44,382 bases of DNA, taken from assembly GCF_001637205.1 (NCBI RefSeq), contig NZ_LVJH01000061.1, positions 1 to 44,382 on the forward strand, in the 5' to 3' direction. The DNA is from Paenibacillus glacialis (GTDB lineage Bacteria > Bacillota > Bacilli > Paenibacillales > Paenibacillaceae). This document shows positions 25,892 through 34,724 of this stretch, in pieces (position 1 is the first letter of the stretch; each line of letters starts with the position of its first letter). The notes under the pieces are model-generated. The model was not told where the DNA came from. It did not search any database and worked only from the letters and a program-made list of their open reading frames with translations. Made by a program: the position numbers and the translations under genes.

Positions 25892-27013
25892 TTATTTTAG
25901 CTTCTTAACTTGTCTTTCTAGATCAAATATGAGTGTATTGGCCATCCGTTTGTTCAAGGTGTAGGTTTGTGTATTACCAAGTTGTGAAGTGAGTTCCTTA
26001 ATTTTCGCAATCTGCGTGTCCGTCGGCTGCTGAAGCTCAATCATTCGTTCATAGTTGAGAAATGCGACTTTTTGTGCTGTTTCTGGGGAAAGAAGATCAA
26101 TAGTTTCATATAAAGCGTCCGTAGCTTGGCCCGGCATTAAGCCGTAGCCTGTGTCAGTCGATAACATGAACCGATCCGGATACTGCTCCAAGAGAGGTAT
26201 GAAATCCTTCAATGAATAGTTGCTATCTGAATTATATACAGTAAACCCTGCAAAAAAATCCATGTATAAATTAGGATATCTGTCTAATAAGTATTTAATA
26301 TTTTCAAGCGTATTGTACGCATTGACATGCCCAAAAATAATTGTCGTGTCCGGATGCTCCTTCAATGCCTTTTCTAGCTGATCAATGGGAGTACCACTCG
26401 TGGGATCGATATGTAGTAGGACAGGGACATGATATTTAGCTGCCAAATCATAGATTTGTGGAAGATTTCCGTCGTTAGGATGTTGGGCTTTCCACTCCAC
26501 TTGAGATACAACAGGCGAGTAGGTTGATGCGGCAACAACCTCTCCGATGTTGAGATAACCCTGCTCTAATTTCTCCTTCACAATGGATAGGCCTTCCTCT
26601 TCTTCATAGATTGGGAACCCTGCGAAGGATGGATAGACTTGAGTGGGGTCTCTGCGATAATGATCCCAAGTGAGTATATCTGAAATTTTAGCGCTCGGCT
26701 CAGAGACACTCCCGAATAGTACAATCCGATCGACCCCGTTTTGCGTAAATTCATACACCGCGCTAGGACTATCTGCTCCATGGTTGTGAATATCAATGAG
26801 GGTCATTTCCTCATACAACTCAGATAATTTCTTACTCGTATCTCTAGTATTACGAATCTTAGTAATCAAATCTACTTCTTGCTTCGGTTCATAGACAGTA
26901 AGGGGTTCAACGCTTGCTTCGTTGCTTGCTCCGGTTGAACACCCCGTTACAACGAGTATGAAAAGGTTAAAAATGCAAAATGCAGACCAAAGCTTTCTTG
27001 GGAACATATTCAT
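25892..27013 (-). CDS. Amidohydrolase_2-family lipoprotein
   Basis: A 373-residue predicted lipoprotein (lipobox VVTGC near residue 25), then a metal-dependent hydrolase barrel of the amidohydrolase type. Metal-binding features are LIDIHNHGAD (HxH), VLLHIDPTSG, IIFGHVNAYN, and STDTGYG (catalytic Asp). Family members include decarboxylases and lactone or amide hydrolases; a membrane-anchored extracellular form is unusual but known. Substrate unknown. Of the clustered start codons, ATG 27013 has GGAGG 7 nt upstream and is preferred over ATG 27019, where GGAGG is too close. Confidence 0.85.
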   Translation of the reverse strand: MNMFPRKLWSAFCIFNLFILVVTGCSTGASNEASVEPLTVYEPKQEVDLITKIRNTRDTSKKLSELYEEMTLIDIHNHGADSPSAVYEFTQNGVDRIVLFGSVSEPSAKISDILTWDHYRRDPTQVYPSFAGFPIYEEEEGLSIVKEKLEQGYLNIGEVVAASTYSPVVSQVEWKAQHPNDGNLPQIYDLAAKYHVPVLLHIDPTSGTPIDQLEKALKEHPDTTIIFGHVNAYNTLENIKYLLDRYPNLYMDFFAGFTVYNSDSNYSLKDFIPLLEQYPDRFMLSTDTGYGLMPGQATDALYETIDLLSPETAQKVAFLNYERMIELQQPTDTQIAKIKELTSQLGNTQTYTLNKRMANTLIFDLERQVKKLK

Positions 27014-27224
27014 ATTCATTCCTCCATGCGCATAATTGGTTTACTCGATCGAAATCATTCCTCTTATTGTAACTAGCATCTTCTGTCTATACTCCCTCAA
27101 TTATGGAATTGATATCAACTATCACAAATTATGGTATAAAACGGAGATGAACTCAACGATTTTTTTGCGCTATAATGAACATTAAATGAAAAAACAGCCG
27201 AATACATTTAGGGGATGAAGCATC

Positions 27225-27896
27225 ATGGCTAAATCGATCGTAGAAAAGTTGAATTTACAAAAGTACGAGAAAGTAGCAGTATTGGATCAACCTGATGGAA
27301 CAGATTATTTTACGGAACTGACAGGGTATGATACTTCGCTCAAGGATCATGCGTATGATCTCATATTTGCTTTCGTGTTAGATATGGATTCATTAAAGGA
27401 ATTGGTTGATCGAGTGATTGAACATGAACATCTCAATAAAAGTGGCTATCTCTTTGCGGCTTATCCTAAAAAGGGAAACAAAGTCTACCCTACATTCATC
27501 CATCGAGATGACTTATTTGCTGGAATAGGCAGCGATGAGGAAGGGTATATCGGGATAAGCAATATTAAGTTTGCTCGAATGGTAGGACTGGATGATGTCT
27601 TTACTGTTGTTGGGCTAAAAGAGGATGCAAGGGGCAAAGGGAAGACTTCTTCGCAATCCAGTCAATGTGTAGATGACTATATTTCCTTGATACCTAGTGT
27701 GGAGAAGGATTTGGAGGACACGCCAGAATTACTTACTTTGTATCAATTACTTACGCCAGGGTATCGTAAAGATTGGGCACGTTATGTCTATAGTGCGAAA
27801 CAAGAGGGGACAAGGGTTAAGCGGCGAGAGGAAATGAAAATGATTCTTCAGGCAGGCTATAAGAGTCGTGAGCTTTATCGCAAAGATCAATCCTAG
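27225..27896 (+). CDS. YdeI/OmpD-associated (OmdA) family protein
   Basis: A 223-residue soluble protein. The C-terminal part carries the family block LTPGYRKDWARYVYSAKQEG then TRVKRREEM, found in YdeI/OmdA proteins, some linked to resistance against cationic peptides; the molecular role is unknown. The N-terminal about 140 residues (MAKSIVEKLNLQKYEKVAVL onward) resemble the DUF3052-like region seen in some Gram-positive members. AGGGGATG upstream of ATG 27225. Single-gene unit. Confidence 0.82.
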   Translation: MAKSIVEKLNLQKYEKVAVLDQPDGTDYFTELTGYDTSLKDHAYDLIFAFVLDMDSLKELVDRVIEHEHLNKSGYLFAAYPKKGNKVYPTFIHRDDLFAGIGSDEEGYIGISNIKFARMVGLDDVFTVVGLKEDARGKGKTSSQSSQCVDDYISLIPSVEKDLEDTPELLTLYQLLTPGYRKDWARYVYSAKQEGTRVKRREEMKMILQAGYKSRELYRKDQS

Positions 27897-27996
27897 TCGC
27901 AATAAGGGTTTGTCAATTTGAGAAGACTATGACAGTATATAAGCATATAAGGAACTCCCTAATAAATTCACAATATCGAATGGAGAACATACAATT

Positions 27997-28338
27997 ATGT
28001 CTAATTTACCAAATTGCCCGAAATGTAACTCAGAATACACGTACGAAGATGGAAGTCTTTTGATCTGCCCAGAATGTGCTCATGAGTGGACGTTAGAATC
28101 AGAAGCCGACACTAGCGATGATATTAAAGTTGTCAAAGATGCTAATGGAAATGTCTTAAACGATGGTGATTCTGTCACAGTCATCAAAGACCTTAAAGTA
28201 AAAGGAAGTTCTTCCGTCTTGAAAATAGGAACAAAAGTAAAAAGTATCCGTCTGGTTGATGGCGATCATGATATTGATTGCAAAATCGATGGATTCGGAG
28301 CTATGAAATTGAAATCTGAATTTGTTAAAAAGATATAA
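27997..28338 (+). CDS. yjdM: Zinc-ribbon protein YjdM/PhnA
   Basis: A 113-residue protein of the YjdM (PhnA) family. The N-terminal zinc ribbon has CPKC and CPEC pairs (NCPKCNSEYTYEDG, ICPECAHEW). The C-terminal barrel contains DANGNVLNDGDSVTVIKDLK and KGSSSVLKIGTKVKSIRLV, both strongly conserved in the family. Despite the old name, family members are not phosphonate C-P lyase components; their function is unsettled. No phosphonate genes are nearby. Complete and of normal length. Confidence 0.93.
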   Translation: MSNLPNCPKCNSEYTYEDGSLLICPECAHEWTLESEADTSDDIKVVKDANGNVLNDGDSVTVIKDLKVKGSSSVLKIGTKVKSIRLVDGDHDIDCKIDGFGAMKLKSEFVKKI

Positions 28339-28354
28339 ATCACGGTCAATCTAT

Positions 28355-28397
28355 GCAAACAGCGCGTGCCGGAACTCAATCGGCGCGCGCTGTTTGC
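28355..28397. terminator. GC-rich hairpin after yjdM
   Basis: A 17-bp stem with one G-U pair (28355-28371 with 28381-28397, core AAACAGCGCG/CGCGCTGTTT) and a 9-nt loop. It sits 16 bases behind yjdM and 42 bases from the end of the converging stalk-domain gene. There is no T run, so rho-independent termination is not certain. Confidence 0.55.
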
Positions 28398-28439
28398 GGT
28401 GCGCTCAGTACGGGCGCTATTGTGGGTACAAGTCTCCGG

Positions 28440-29207
28440 TTATTTTGAAATAATATTGAGTAAACCGCCATCGATAATTACTGAATCCGGGTTACTCAAT
28501 AAGAGATTAATCAACTGTGCAGGAACATAGGTATTCCCTTCAAACAACATAGGTGGCGTACCATACTGTATAGGTTCCGTTAATCCAATTTGATTACTGC
28601 TTGCCTTATAATAGTTGTCATAACCAATTTGCAAAGACGTTTTAATCGTCCCGTTATCTATGAGTGCTGTATGCGGCTTTTTCTCCCATGTAACATTAAA
28701 ACCTAAGGCTTCTACCACTATTCTGAGTGGGACCATGACATTTCCGTTTCGCACTGTCATTTTTAAACCGCCTAGGTCAAGAGGACTTCCATTTAAAGTA
28801 ATAGAATCTACCAGCAATGCGTTCACTTGTTTAATTACATTTTCTTTTTGGTTGCCTGCCATCTTGGCTATTATTGCATTCATTTCATCGTGGGTAATAT
28901 TCTGGCTCCATTGTTTCATTGGAACATCCCCAATAAGGCCAAGTTCTTTAGCTTCTTTTATGTACGGCATTGCATAATGGGTATCCATAATCTGTGGCTT
29001 CTCGCCGGATATTTCAATAACCACTGCCCGTATAAATTCGCCATATGGGATTTCTCCCTTATTTGTAAATTGTACGACAGTTGCAGATGTTTCAGATGCG
29101 GTAACTTTTGAGGGATTGGTCTCCATAGTAGAAAATGCGGAAGCTCCCGTCGTAAAAAACAATGACATCGCGAAAGTGAAAAATAATATTTTCGTAGGTT
29201 TCTTCAT
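28440..29207 (-). CDS. Secreted stalk-domain (copper amine oxidase N-terminal-like) protein
   Basis: A 255-residue protein with a signal peptide (about 1-24, ending TTGASA) and one copper-amine-oxidase N-terminal-like stalk domain in the C-terminal half: VMVPLRIVVEALGFNVTWEK and NTYVPAQLINLLL. The middle (about 40-120) resembles a degenerate S-layer-homology-like segment (IKEAKELGLIGD), which would bind cell-wall polymer, but only weakly. Such proteins are abundant in Paenibacillus and act as surface adaptors. The frame opens with a TTG at 29213, but AAGGAGG is 7 nt before ATG 29207. Confidence 0.83.
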   Translation of the reverse strand: MKKPTKILFFTFAMSLFFTTGASAFSTMETNPSKVTASETSATVVQFTNKGEIPYGEFIRAVVIEISGEKPQIMDTHYAMPYIKEAKELGLIGDVPMKQWSQNITHDEMNAIIAKMAGNQKENVIKQVNALLVDSITLNGSPLDLGGLKMTVRNGNVMVPLRIVVEALGFNVTWEKKPHTALIDNGTIKTSLQIGYDNYYKASSNQIGLTEPIQYGTPPMLFEGNTYVPAQLINLLLSNPDSVIIDGGLLNIISK

Positions 29208-29340
29208 CGTCAAACCTCCTTGAATTTTTTAGTACATTATGACAGACGATCTTTCGACATATTTTGTTGCATGATTTGTATTATCTTTGGGTGACACATG
29301 CCAACGCGATAGCTAAAGCCCAAAATGGAACGTTATGACA

Positions 29341-29386
29341 AAGGAACCTCCAAGCCCACGATTAAATGTGGATTTGGAGGTTCCTT
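29341..29386 (-). terminator. Terminator of the 7TM-GGDEF gene
   Basis: Arms AAGGAACCTCCA (29341-29352) and TGGAGGTTCCTT (29375-29386) with an internal CCAC/GTGG stem, 6 bases behind the minus-strand stop codon. T-rich on both sides, so it may also act in the plus direction. Confidence 0.8.
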
Positions 29387-29392
29387 TTGCCG

Positions 29393-31057
29393 TTATCTTA
29401 CGATGCTAACAATCCGATTACGGCCTGCTTTTTTAGCTTGATATAAGGCTTTGTCCACGGATTCAAACATATCATTTAAATGAATTTTTGAACTATTCGT
29501 ATTTTTAATTGTGAAATTATTAAGGGATAACAAGCCGATACTTATCGTAATGGATAAAGCATGAGTAACATTGTCGATGACTACTTTATTGTCTTCGATT
29601 GCTGATTTTACACGCTCAGCCAACAATTTGGCTTGTGCTTGGCTCGTATTTGGTAAATAGACAATAAATTCCTCTCCACCATAGCGGGCCAGAATGTCAG
29701 ACTGTCGTAGTGTTTTTTTGATGACTTCCACAGTGTTGCATATGACTGCATCGCCGACCAAATGACCGTAATCATCATTGATAGATTTGAAAAAATCGAT
29801 ATCTATTAGAAGGATTGTAAAAGGGGTCTGATACTTCATATTATTCATAACTTCATGCTCTAACTGTTGCGTTAAGTAATGACGGTTGTAACAACCCGTT
29901 AAGCTATCGGTTACGGCCATTTGTTTGAGTTTGCGATTTGTCTGAAAGAGTTCATTCTGTATCCCGATTAACTCTAGGTTACGTTCTTGCAGACTCTCGG
30001 ACTGTAGATTTGTCGCATCAATGAGGCGGCGAAGCTCAGTCATATCCTGAATCGTAATAATTCGTCCAACCATGACACCATTTACTATGATAGGCGCAGC
30101 ATGAATTTTGATATATCCATTGATGCCAGGATAGAACAATTCGATGTTGGCTCTCTCTAGGGGCTGTTCTCGGTAAGTATGAAGAAATACATCGAAATGG
30201 ATATCAGATTGTTCAGATAGGTAGATGTCCGCGATATCGAAGTGATCACCTATCTGTAAGTTAATATGGGGAAGCAGCGACTGATTTATTTCTACGACCG
30301 TTTCATTATCATCGAGCACCAGAATTCCTTGCTCTATCGTGTCAATAATATCCTGATGAGCTATAGTCACAATATCAAATATTTTATCTCGATGAATGGC
30401 AATAATGAAAAAGATAGCCGATAGCAAAATACCCAGAGAAGTCATTCCTGGAATCACGGGCGGAGATAGGGACAAGACAACATTCAGGAATATATCCAAC
30501 AATACAAATGCACTTAGCACGGAGACCCCTATGAGCACATGTGACACTTGTTTTTTGATACGGGTTGTGTTGCTTGATGACAGAGCTAAATATATGATGT
30601 AAAGCGAAATAATAGCGTAGGTAATCACGGTAGTGATAATAAACCAAAAAATGGGTCCATAAGTTCTTTGGAAGTAACCGCCCTCGATAGGGAGGACAAA
30701 CATACCATTTGGATTGATGATGACACCGATGGCTATGAATATGGGAGGTACAAATAGTAATAAGGATACTTTTCTTCGGAGAACGTACGATTTGCCCGTG
30801 AGTAGAATGGTGAATAGAAGCCATCCAGTGGCTAATAAAGCCGTGTCCATAAATGAGAGCTTCACATAAAACAATTGAAGCTTGGGGTTGTCCGTTATTT
30901 TGATGGAAAATTGACAGAAGGGCCATAACATCATAGCAAAGTGGAATACTAAATAGACTTTATGTAGGTTAGTGATTGTAACAGAAGCAAATACATATAT
31001 GAATAGAGCAAACAAAATGATGAACAATATTAAGTCAATCCATACCACAAGACCCAC
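29393..31057 (-). CDS. 7TM-PAS-GGDEF diguanylate cyclase
   Basis: A 554-residue membrane cyclase. Residues about 1-225 hold seven hydrophobic segments of the type found at the N-terminus of some histidine kinases; a PAS domain follows (about 235-345, IEQGILVLDDNETVVEIN), then a coiled coil (about 348-385) and GGDEF (about 388-554, TDSLTGCYNRHYL). The active site is GGEEF near residue 459, with RQSD five residues upstream: an intact I-site, so product feedback is expected. No EAL domain. The start is GTG 31057 with AGGTG 7 nt upstream. Same strand as the GGDEF-EAL gene but 260 bases away, so probably its own transcript. Confidence 0.92.
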   Translation of the reverse strand: MGLVVWIDLILFIILFALFIYVFASVTITNLHKVYLVFHFAMMLWPFCQFSIKITDNPKLQLFYVKLSFMDTALLATGWLLFTILLTGKSYVLRRKVSLLLFVPPIFIAIGVIINPNGMFVLPIEGGYFQRTYGPIFWFIITTVITYAIISLYIIYLALSSSNTTRIKKQVSHVLIGVSVLSAFVLLDIFLNVVLSLSPPVIPGMTSLGILLSAIFFIIAIHRDKIFDIVTIAHQDIIDTIEQGILVLDDNETVVEINQSLLPHINLQIGDHFDIADIYLSEQSDIHFDVFLHTYREQPLERANIELFYPGINGYIKIHAAPIIVNGVMVGRIITIQDMTELRRLIDATNLQSESLQERNLELIGIQNELFQTNRKLKQMAVTDSLTGCYNRHYLTQQLEHEVMNNMKYQTPFTILLIDIDFFKSINDDYGHLVGDAVICNTVEVIKKTLRQSDILARYGGEEFIVYLPNTSQAQAKLLAERVKSAIEDNKVVIDNVTHALSITISIGLLSLNNFTIKNTNSSKIHLNDMFESVDKALYQAKKAGRNRIVSIVR

Positions 31058-31196
31058 TAAGGTACACCTTCTTATTAAGAATAGTCATTACCTGATGTAG
31101 TCCTAAAGACTTACATCCAAGTTCTAATATATAATTTTAGTAAAAATAATACAACGATATTAAAAAAAATACCAGTAACTATCAAAATAATAGCCA

Positions 31197-31214
31197 GACA
31201 AGGTATACCTTGTC
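31197..31214. promoter_or_regulatory. Perfect 18-bp palindrome between c-di-GMP genes
   Basis: GACAAGGTATACCTTGTC is fully self-complementary without a loop, suiting a dimeric protein site rather than a terminator. It lies in the gap upstream of the 7TM-GGDEF gene, about 140 bases before its start codon. Confidence 0.4.
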
Positions 31215-31317
31215 CGACTTATTAATACGTTTCTTCTTGTTTAAAATATAAGAAATATACTAACGCTTATATTTCAACGCTAAACGTTGCTATGCCGCTA
31301 AAGGATGGCACAGCCGT

Positions 31318-33108
31318 TTATGCTTGAGTGTTATGATCTGATGTGTTAATACCAGTAAGCGCCCATCGAGTTAGTAACTGTTCGAGGTCCTGTGCTGATT
31401 GTGGTTTGCTAAACAAATAACCCTGAATTTTATCACAGCCATGCTGCTGCAAGTACTCCAGCTGTACCGTTTGCTCCACACCCTCCGCAACGACACACAT
31501 GTTCATTCTTTTGCCTATGATAATAATTTGCTCTATTAGAGCGGCCTGATGTGTTCCAGTATGAATGGAATCGATAAAGGACTTGTCTATCTTTAAAGTG
31601 GTGATTGGCAAATGGGTCAGATAACTTAATGAAGAATAACCAGTCCCGAAGTCGTCTAGTGCAATTTTGATGTTGTGTTCTCTTAGTTCATTCAGCTTAT
31701 GAAGCACATGATCATAAGATTCAACCAGAACAGTCTCCGTTAGTTCGAGCTCCAGATATTTTGGTGAAAGATCGCAAGTTTGTATAGTATCCAGAACCAT
31801 CTCATTAAAGTCGGTTTGTAATATTTGCAGCATCGAAATATTAACGGACATGCTCAGATGTGTTAAGCCCTTCTCATGAAGACTTTTCAGGAAAGCGCAG
31901 GCTGTGCGTAGAACCCATGCCCCCAAAGGAATAATAAGATGCGAATCTTCTGCTATCTTGATGAATTTAAAAGGTGAGACAAATCCTAGCTCAGGGCTAT
32001 TCCAGCGTAAAAGTGCTTCTAAACCGGTCACCTTATTCAGAGACAGATCGACCTGAGGCTGATAAAAGAGTTCAAATTCATTGTGCTCCATAGCCTTATA
32101 TAAATGCTTCTCGATATTCATCCTCTCGATGAATGTGTCATTCAAAGGATGATCAAAAACGGCACTCCTATTCTTACCTGCTTCTTTTGCCTTATACATG
32201 GCAATGTCGGCACGTTTAACTAACTCCATAATGTCGCTTCCGTGTTCAGGATAAATACTAATTCCGATACTGATGCTGATATGTAAAAGAATATTGTCTA
32301 CCTCAATAGATTCCTTAAACCCAGCTAGGATGTTGGCTGCAATGTCGTTTATCTCCTCTGTATTCTCCATGGGATGCAAAAGGATGATGAATTCATCGCC
32401 GCCAAACCGATAGACGTCCCCCTTCTTGTCTGTAATGGAGAGAAGTCTCTCGCTTGTCTTAACAATCAGACGGTCGCCGAACGCATGGCCCATCGAATCG
32501 TTAATATATTTAAAGTTGTCGATGTCCAAAAACATCAGGGCCGCAATGACATTGGAATCCTCAAAGGCTGTATTGGACTCATTCTCGTATAAGGCCAACT
32601 TATTGGGCAAGCCAGTTAATACATCATGATAGGCCAGATGATGCATTTCCTCTTCGCTTTCAGAAAGCATATGCTGGTTCTCAAGTAGCAGAACGTATTG
32701 TTGTCTGAGTTCATCCTCAGTAGCGATAATTGCCTCATACGCAGATGTGAGACTTTCATTAGCAAATATCTTGTCCTGCTGCGCGAGTCCCAACTTTTTC
32801 TCTATCTTTCTGATATGTTTGAGCGTATGCAGAATTAGAATAAAGATAAGTCCAGCGGTTATGATTACAAAAATCCAATCTTTGATTAAATTTATCTGCT
32901 TGATCATTTCTGTATTTTGCGTAAAAATAGGAACCAATCTATCGGTTAACAGAATCCATAAGCACCCTATAATACAATAAATTCCGGCAATTCTGAAAGA
33001 ACTCCACTGGGGACTAAGGATTCTCTTTTTTGTTGGGGCCGGTTGGAATCCCTCATTTAAATGTTCTCCCACATTCTTGGTTCTCCCGACTTTAATTCTT
33101 CGCAGCAT
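31318..33108 (-). CDS. Membrane GGDEF-EAL c-di-GMP protein
   Basis: A 596-residue protein with two membrane segments (about 40-58 and 75-100), no large external domain, a coiled coil (about 105-160), then GGDEF (about 165-325) and EAL (about 340-585). The GGDEF core is intact (FGGDEF near residue 235); the I-site position reads KKGD, so feedback control is probably lost. The EAL domain keeps EALLRW, NISMLQIL, DDFGTGYSSL, EGVE and QGYLFSKP, so phosphodiesterase activity is expected. It may make, break or both. The frame is open from ATG 33180, but GGGGGG 6 nt before ATG 33108 (MLRRIKVGRTKN) gives the better start. Confidence 0.9.
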   Translation of the reverse strand: MLRRIKVGRTKNVGEHLNEGFQPAPTKKRILSPQWSSFRIAGIYCIIGCLWILLTDRLVPIFTQNTEMIKQINLIKDWIFVIITAGLIFILILHTLKHIRKIEKKLGLAQQDKIFANESLTSAYEAIIATEDELRQQYVLLLENQHMLSESEEEMHHLAYHDVLTGLPNKLALYENESNTAFEDSNVIAALMFLDIDNFKYINDSMGHAFGDRLIVKTSERLLSITDKKGDVYRFGGDEFIILLHPMENTEEINDIAANILAGFKESIEVDNILLHISISIGISIYPEHGSDIMELVKRADIAMYKAKEAGKNRSAVFDHPLNDTFIERMNIEKHLYKAMEHNEFELFYQPQVDLSLNKVTGLEALLRWNSPELGFVSPFKFIKIAEDSHLIIPLGAWVLRTACAFLKSLHEKGLTHLSMSVNISMLQILQTDFNEMVLDTIQTCDLSPKYLELELTETVLVESYDHVLHKLNELREHNIKIALDDFGTGYSSLSYLTHLPITTLKIDKSFIDSIHTGTHQAALIEQIIIIGKRMNMCVVAEGVEQTVQLEYLQQHGCDKIQGYLFSKPQSAQDLEQLLTRWALTGINTSDHNTQA

Positions 33109-33586
33109 ATTGTGCCCCCCACTATCTAAGCCTCTAGAAATCTTCAACAAACTTCTTCGAAATCCTCTATTATTGAACATATTTTGACAAATACCAGAAA
33201 TACATTACCATAAATAGGAACTTATAGAAAAGAACCGATTCGCAAGCCGATCCATCTGAACAATTACCTATCCCTGCATATAACAAGCAGTACATAACAC
33301 TAATCATTGGAATTTAATTCTAAAGGGGAGGTGCTCACGCGAAGAAATCAAGAAATGGGTTCGCAAATCGTATGTCAGTGATGGTTGATACTAACTTAAT
33401 TAATCGATCAGTTTATCATCATAATACGCTTCCTACCGCGAATAGAATTTTAATAATGCGAATAGAATAATAAACTGACTTGCTGTGGATTTTCATGCTA
33501 ATGTTGTACATATGCAGTGATATTTCAATGATTGCTGCCCATATCGGACTATACAAGATTCATAGTAAGCATTAGGAGGAATAGTT
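33109..33586. promoter_or_regulatory. Long intergenic region upstream of gldA with operator-like repeats
   Basis: No gene is convincing here. A ribosome-binding-like aaaggggaggtg near 33323-33334 is followed only by a 16-codon frame. Between 33408 and 33478 lie inverted arms TCAGTTTAT (33408-33416) and ATAAACTGA (33470-33478). Inside them are two direct copies of GCGAATAGAAT (33438-33448 and 33458-33468), 20 bases apart, about two helical turns. This suits a regulator controlling the glycerol/dihydroxyacetone operon. Confidence 0.5.
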
Positions 33587-34723
33587 ATGAGAAAAGCTTT
33601 TATTAGCCCAACGAAATATGTTCAAGGAGAAGATGAAATCTTAAACTTAGGGTATTTTGTAAAGACATTCGGGGATTCAGCACTACTTATTGCTCATCCA
33701 GATGATGTGAATCGAGTAAAAGGAAAACTGGAGTCGACTATAAATACATTTAATATCACACTGATTGAAAGTAACTTCCAAGGGGAGTGTTCACGGGAAG
33801 AAGTTCAGAGATTACAAGCATTGGCTAAAGAACATGACTGTTCCTGTACGATTGGATTAGGTGGAGGCAAGGCAATTGACACAGCAAAGTGCGTAGCAGA
33901 AGGTGTAGCCTTAATCATAGTTCCAACGATCGCAGCGACCGACGCCCCAACAAGTCATTCAGCAGTTCTATATACTCCCGATGGGCAGTTTGATGACTAT
34001 GCTTATTTTAAACAAAGCCCAAGTGTGGTCATGATTGATACGACCGTCATTGCAAATGCGCCTACGAGATTTCTTGTGTCGGGAATGGGGGACGCACTTT
34101 CCACCTATTTCGAAGCTAGAGCAACCTCAAGATCATACGCTAACGTCAATGCAGGATTACCATGTGGGGTTCGCGAAGGAATATGTGGTGATGCTAAAGG
34201 AACCAATACCGCGTTGGCACTTGCTAAGTTTTGCTATGAAACATTATTGAAAGACGGTGTACAGGCAAAAGTAGCTTCAGATTGTAATTTAGTCACTCCT
34301 GCACTTGAGAATATTATTGAAGCTAATATCTTGTTATCAGGGCTTGGCTTTGAAAGTGGCGGTCTAGCTGCTGCCCACGCCATTCATAATGGCTTAACTT
34401 CATTAGAAGGAACGCATCACTATTATCATGGGGAGAAAGTAGCTTTCAGCACAATTGCTCAACTCGTTCTTGAGAATGCAGATCAAGATGAATTGAATGA
34501 AGTGCTGGCATTTTGCACAGCGGTTGGGCTTCCGATCTGCCTCGCAGACATTGGCGTGGATAGCTTTTCATATGAAGAAGTGTTAAGTGTAGCCCGTATA
34601 GCTTGTCTTCCACAAGAATCGATTCATTCAATGCCATTCCCAATAACAGAAGAAGCGGTGGCAGCAGCCATCACGGTAGCCGATCGACTCGGTCGACAAT
34701 ACAAATTGAGTAAGGATGAATAA
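33587..34723 (+). CDS. gldA: Glycerol dehydrogenase
   Basis: A 378-residue NAD-dependent, metal-containing dehydrogenase that converts glycerol to dihydroxyacetone. NAD-binding loop GLGGGKAIDTAKCVAEG; metal ligands in SGMGDALSTYFEA (Asp), AAAHAIHNGL (His) and HYYHGEKVAF (His); the catalytic-pocket stretch PTIAATDAPTSHSAV is typical of GldA. Full length. AGGAGG 7 nt before ATG 33587. The stop codon is followed after one base by the start of the dihydroxyacetone kinase gene, so product and next enzyme are coupled: glycerol to dihydroxyacetone to dihydroxyacetone phosphate. Confidence 0.96.
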   Translation: MRKAFISPTKYVQGEDEILNLGYFVKTFGDSALLIAHPDDVNRVKGKLESTINTFNITLIESNFQGECSREEVQRLQALAKEHDCSCTIGLGGGKAIDTAKCVAEGVALIIVPTIAATDAPTSHSAVLYTPDGQFDDYAYFKQSPSVVMIDTTVIANAPTRFLVSGMGDALSTYFEARATSRSYANVNAGLPCGVREGICGDAKGTNTALALAKFCYETLLKDGVQAKVASDCNLVTPALENIIEANILLSGLGFESGGLAAAHAIHNGLTSLEGTHHYYHGEKVAFSTIAQLVLENADQDELNEVLAFCTAVGLPICLADIGVDSFSYEEVLSVARIACLPQESIHSMPFPITEEAVAAAITVADRLGRQYKLSKDE

Positions 34724-34724
34724 C

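Noticed and set aside
33323..33386. Ribosome-binding-like aaaggggaggtg followed by a 16-codon frame
   Set aside because: The peptide is too short, has no recognisable features and no clear continuation; it may be debris of a lost gene.
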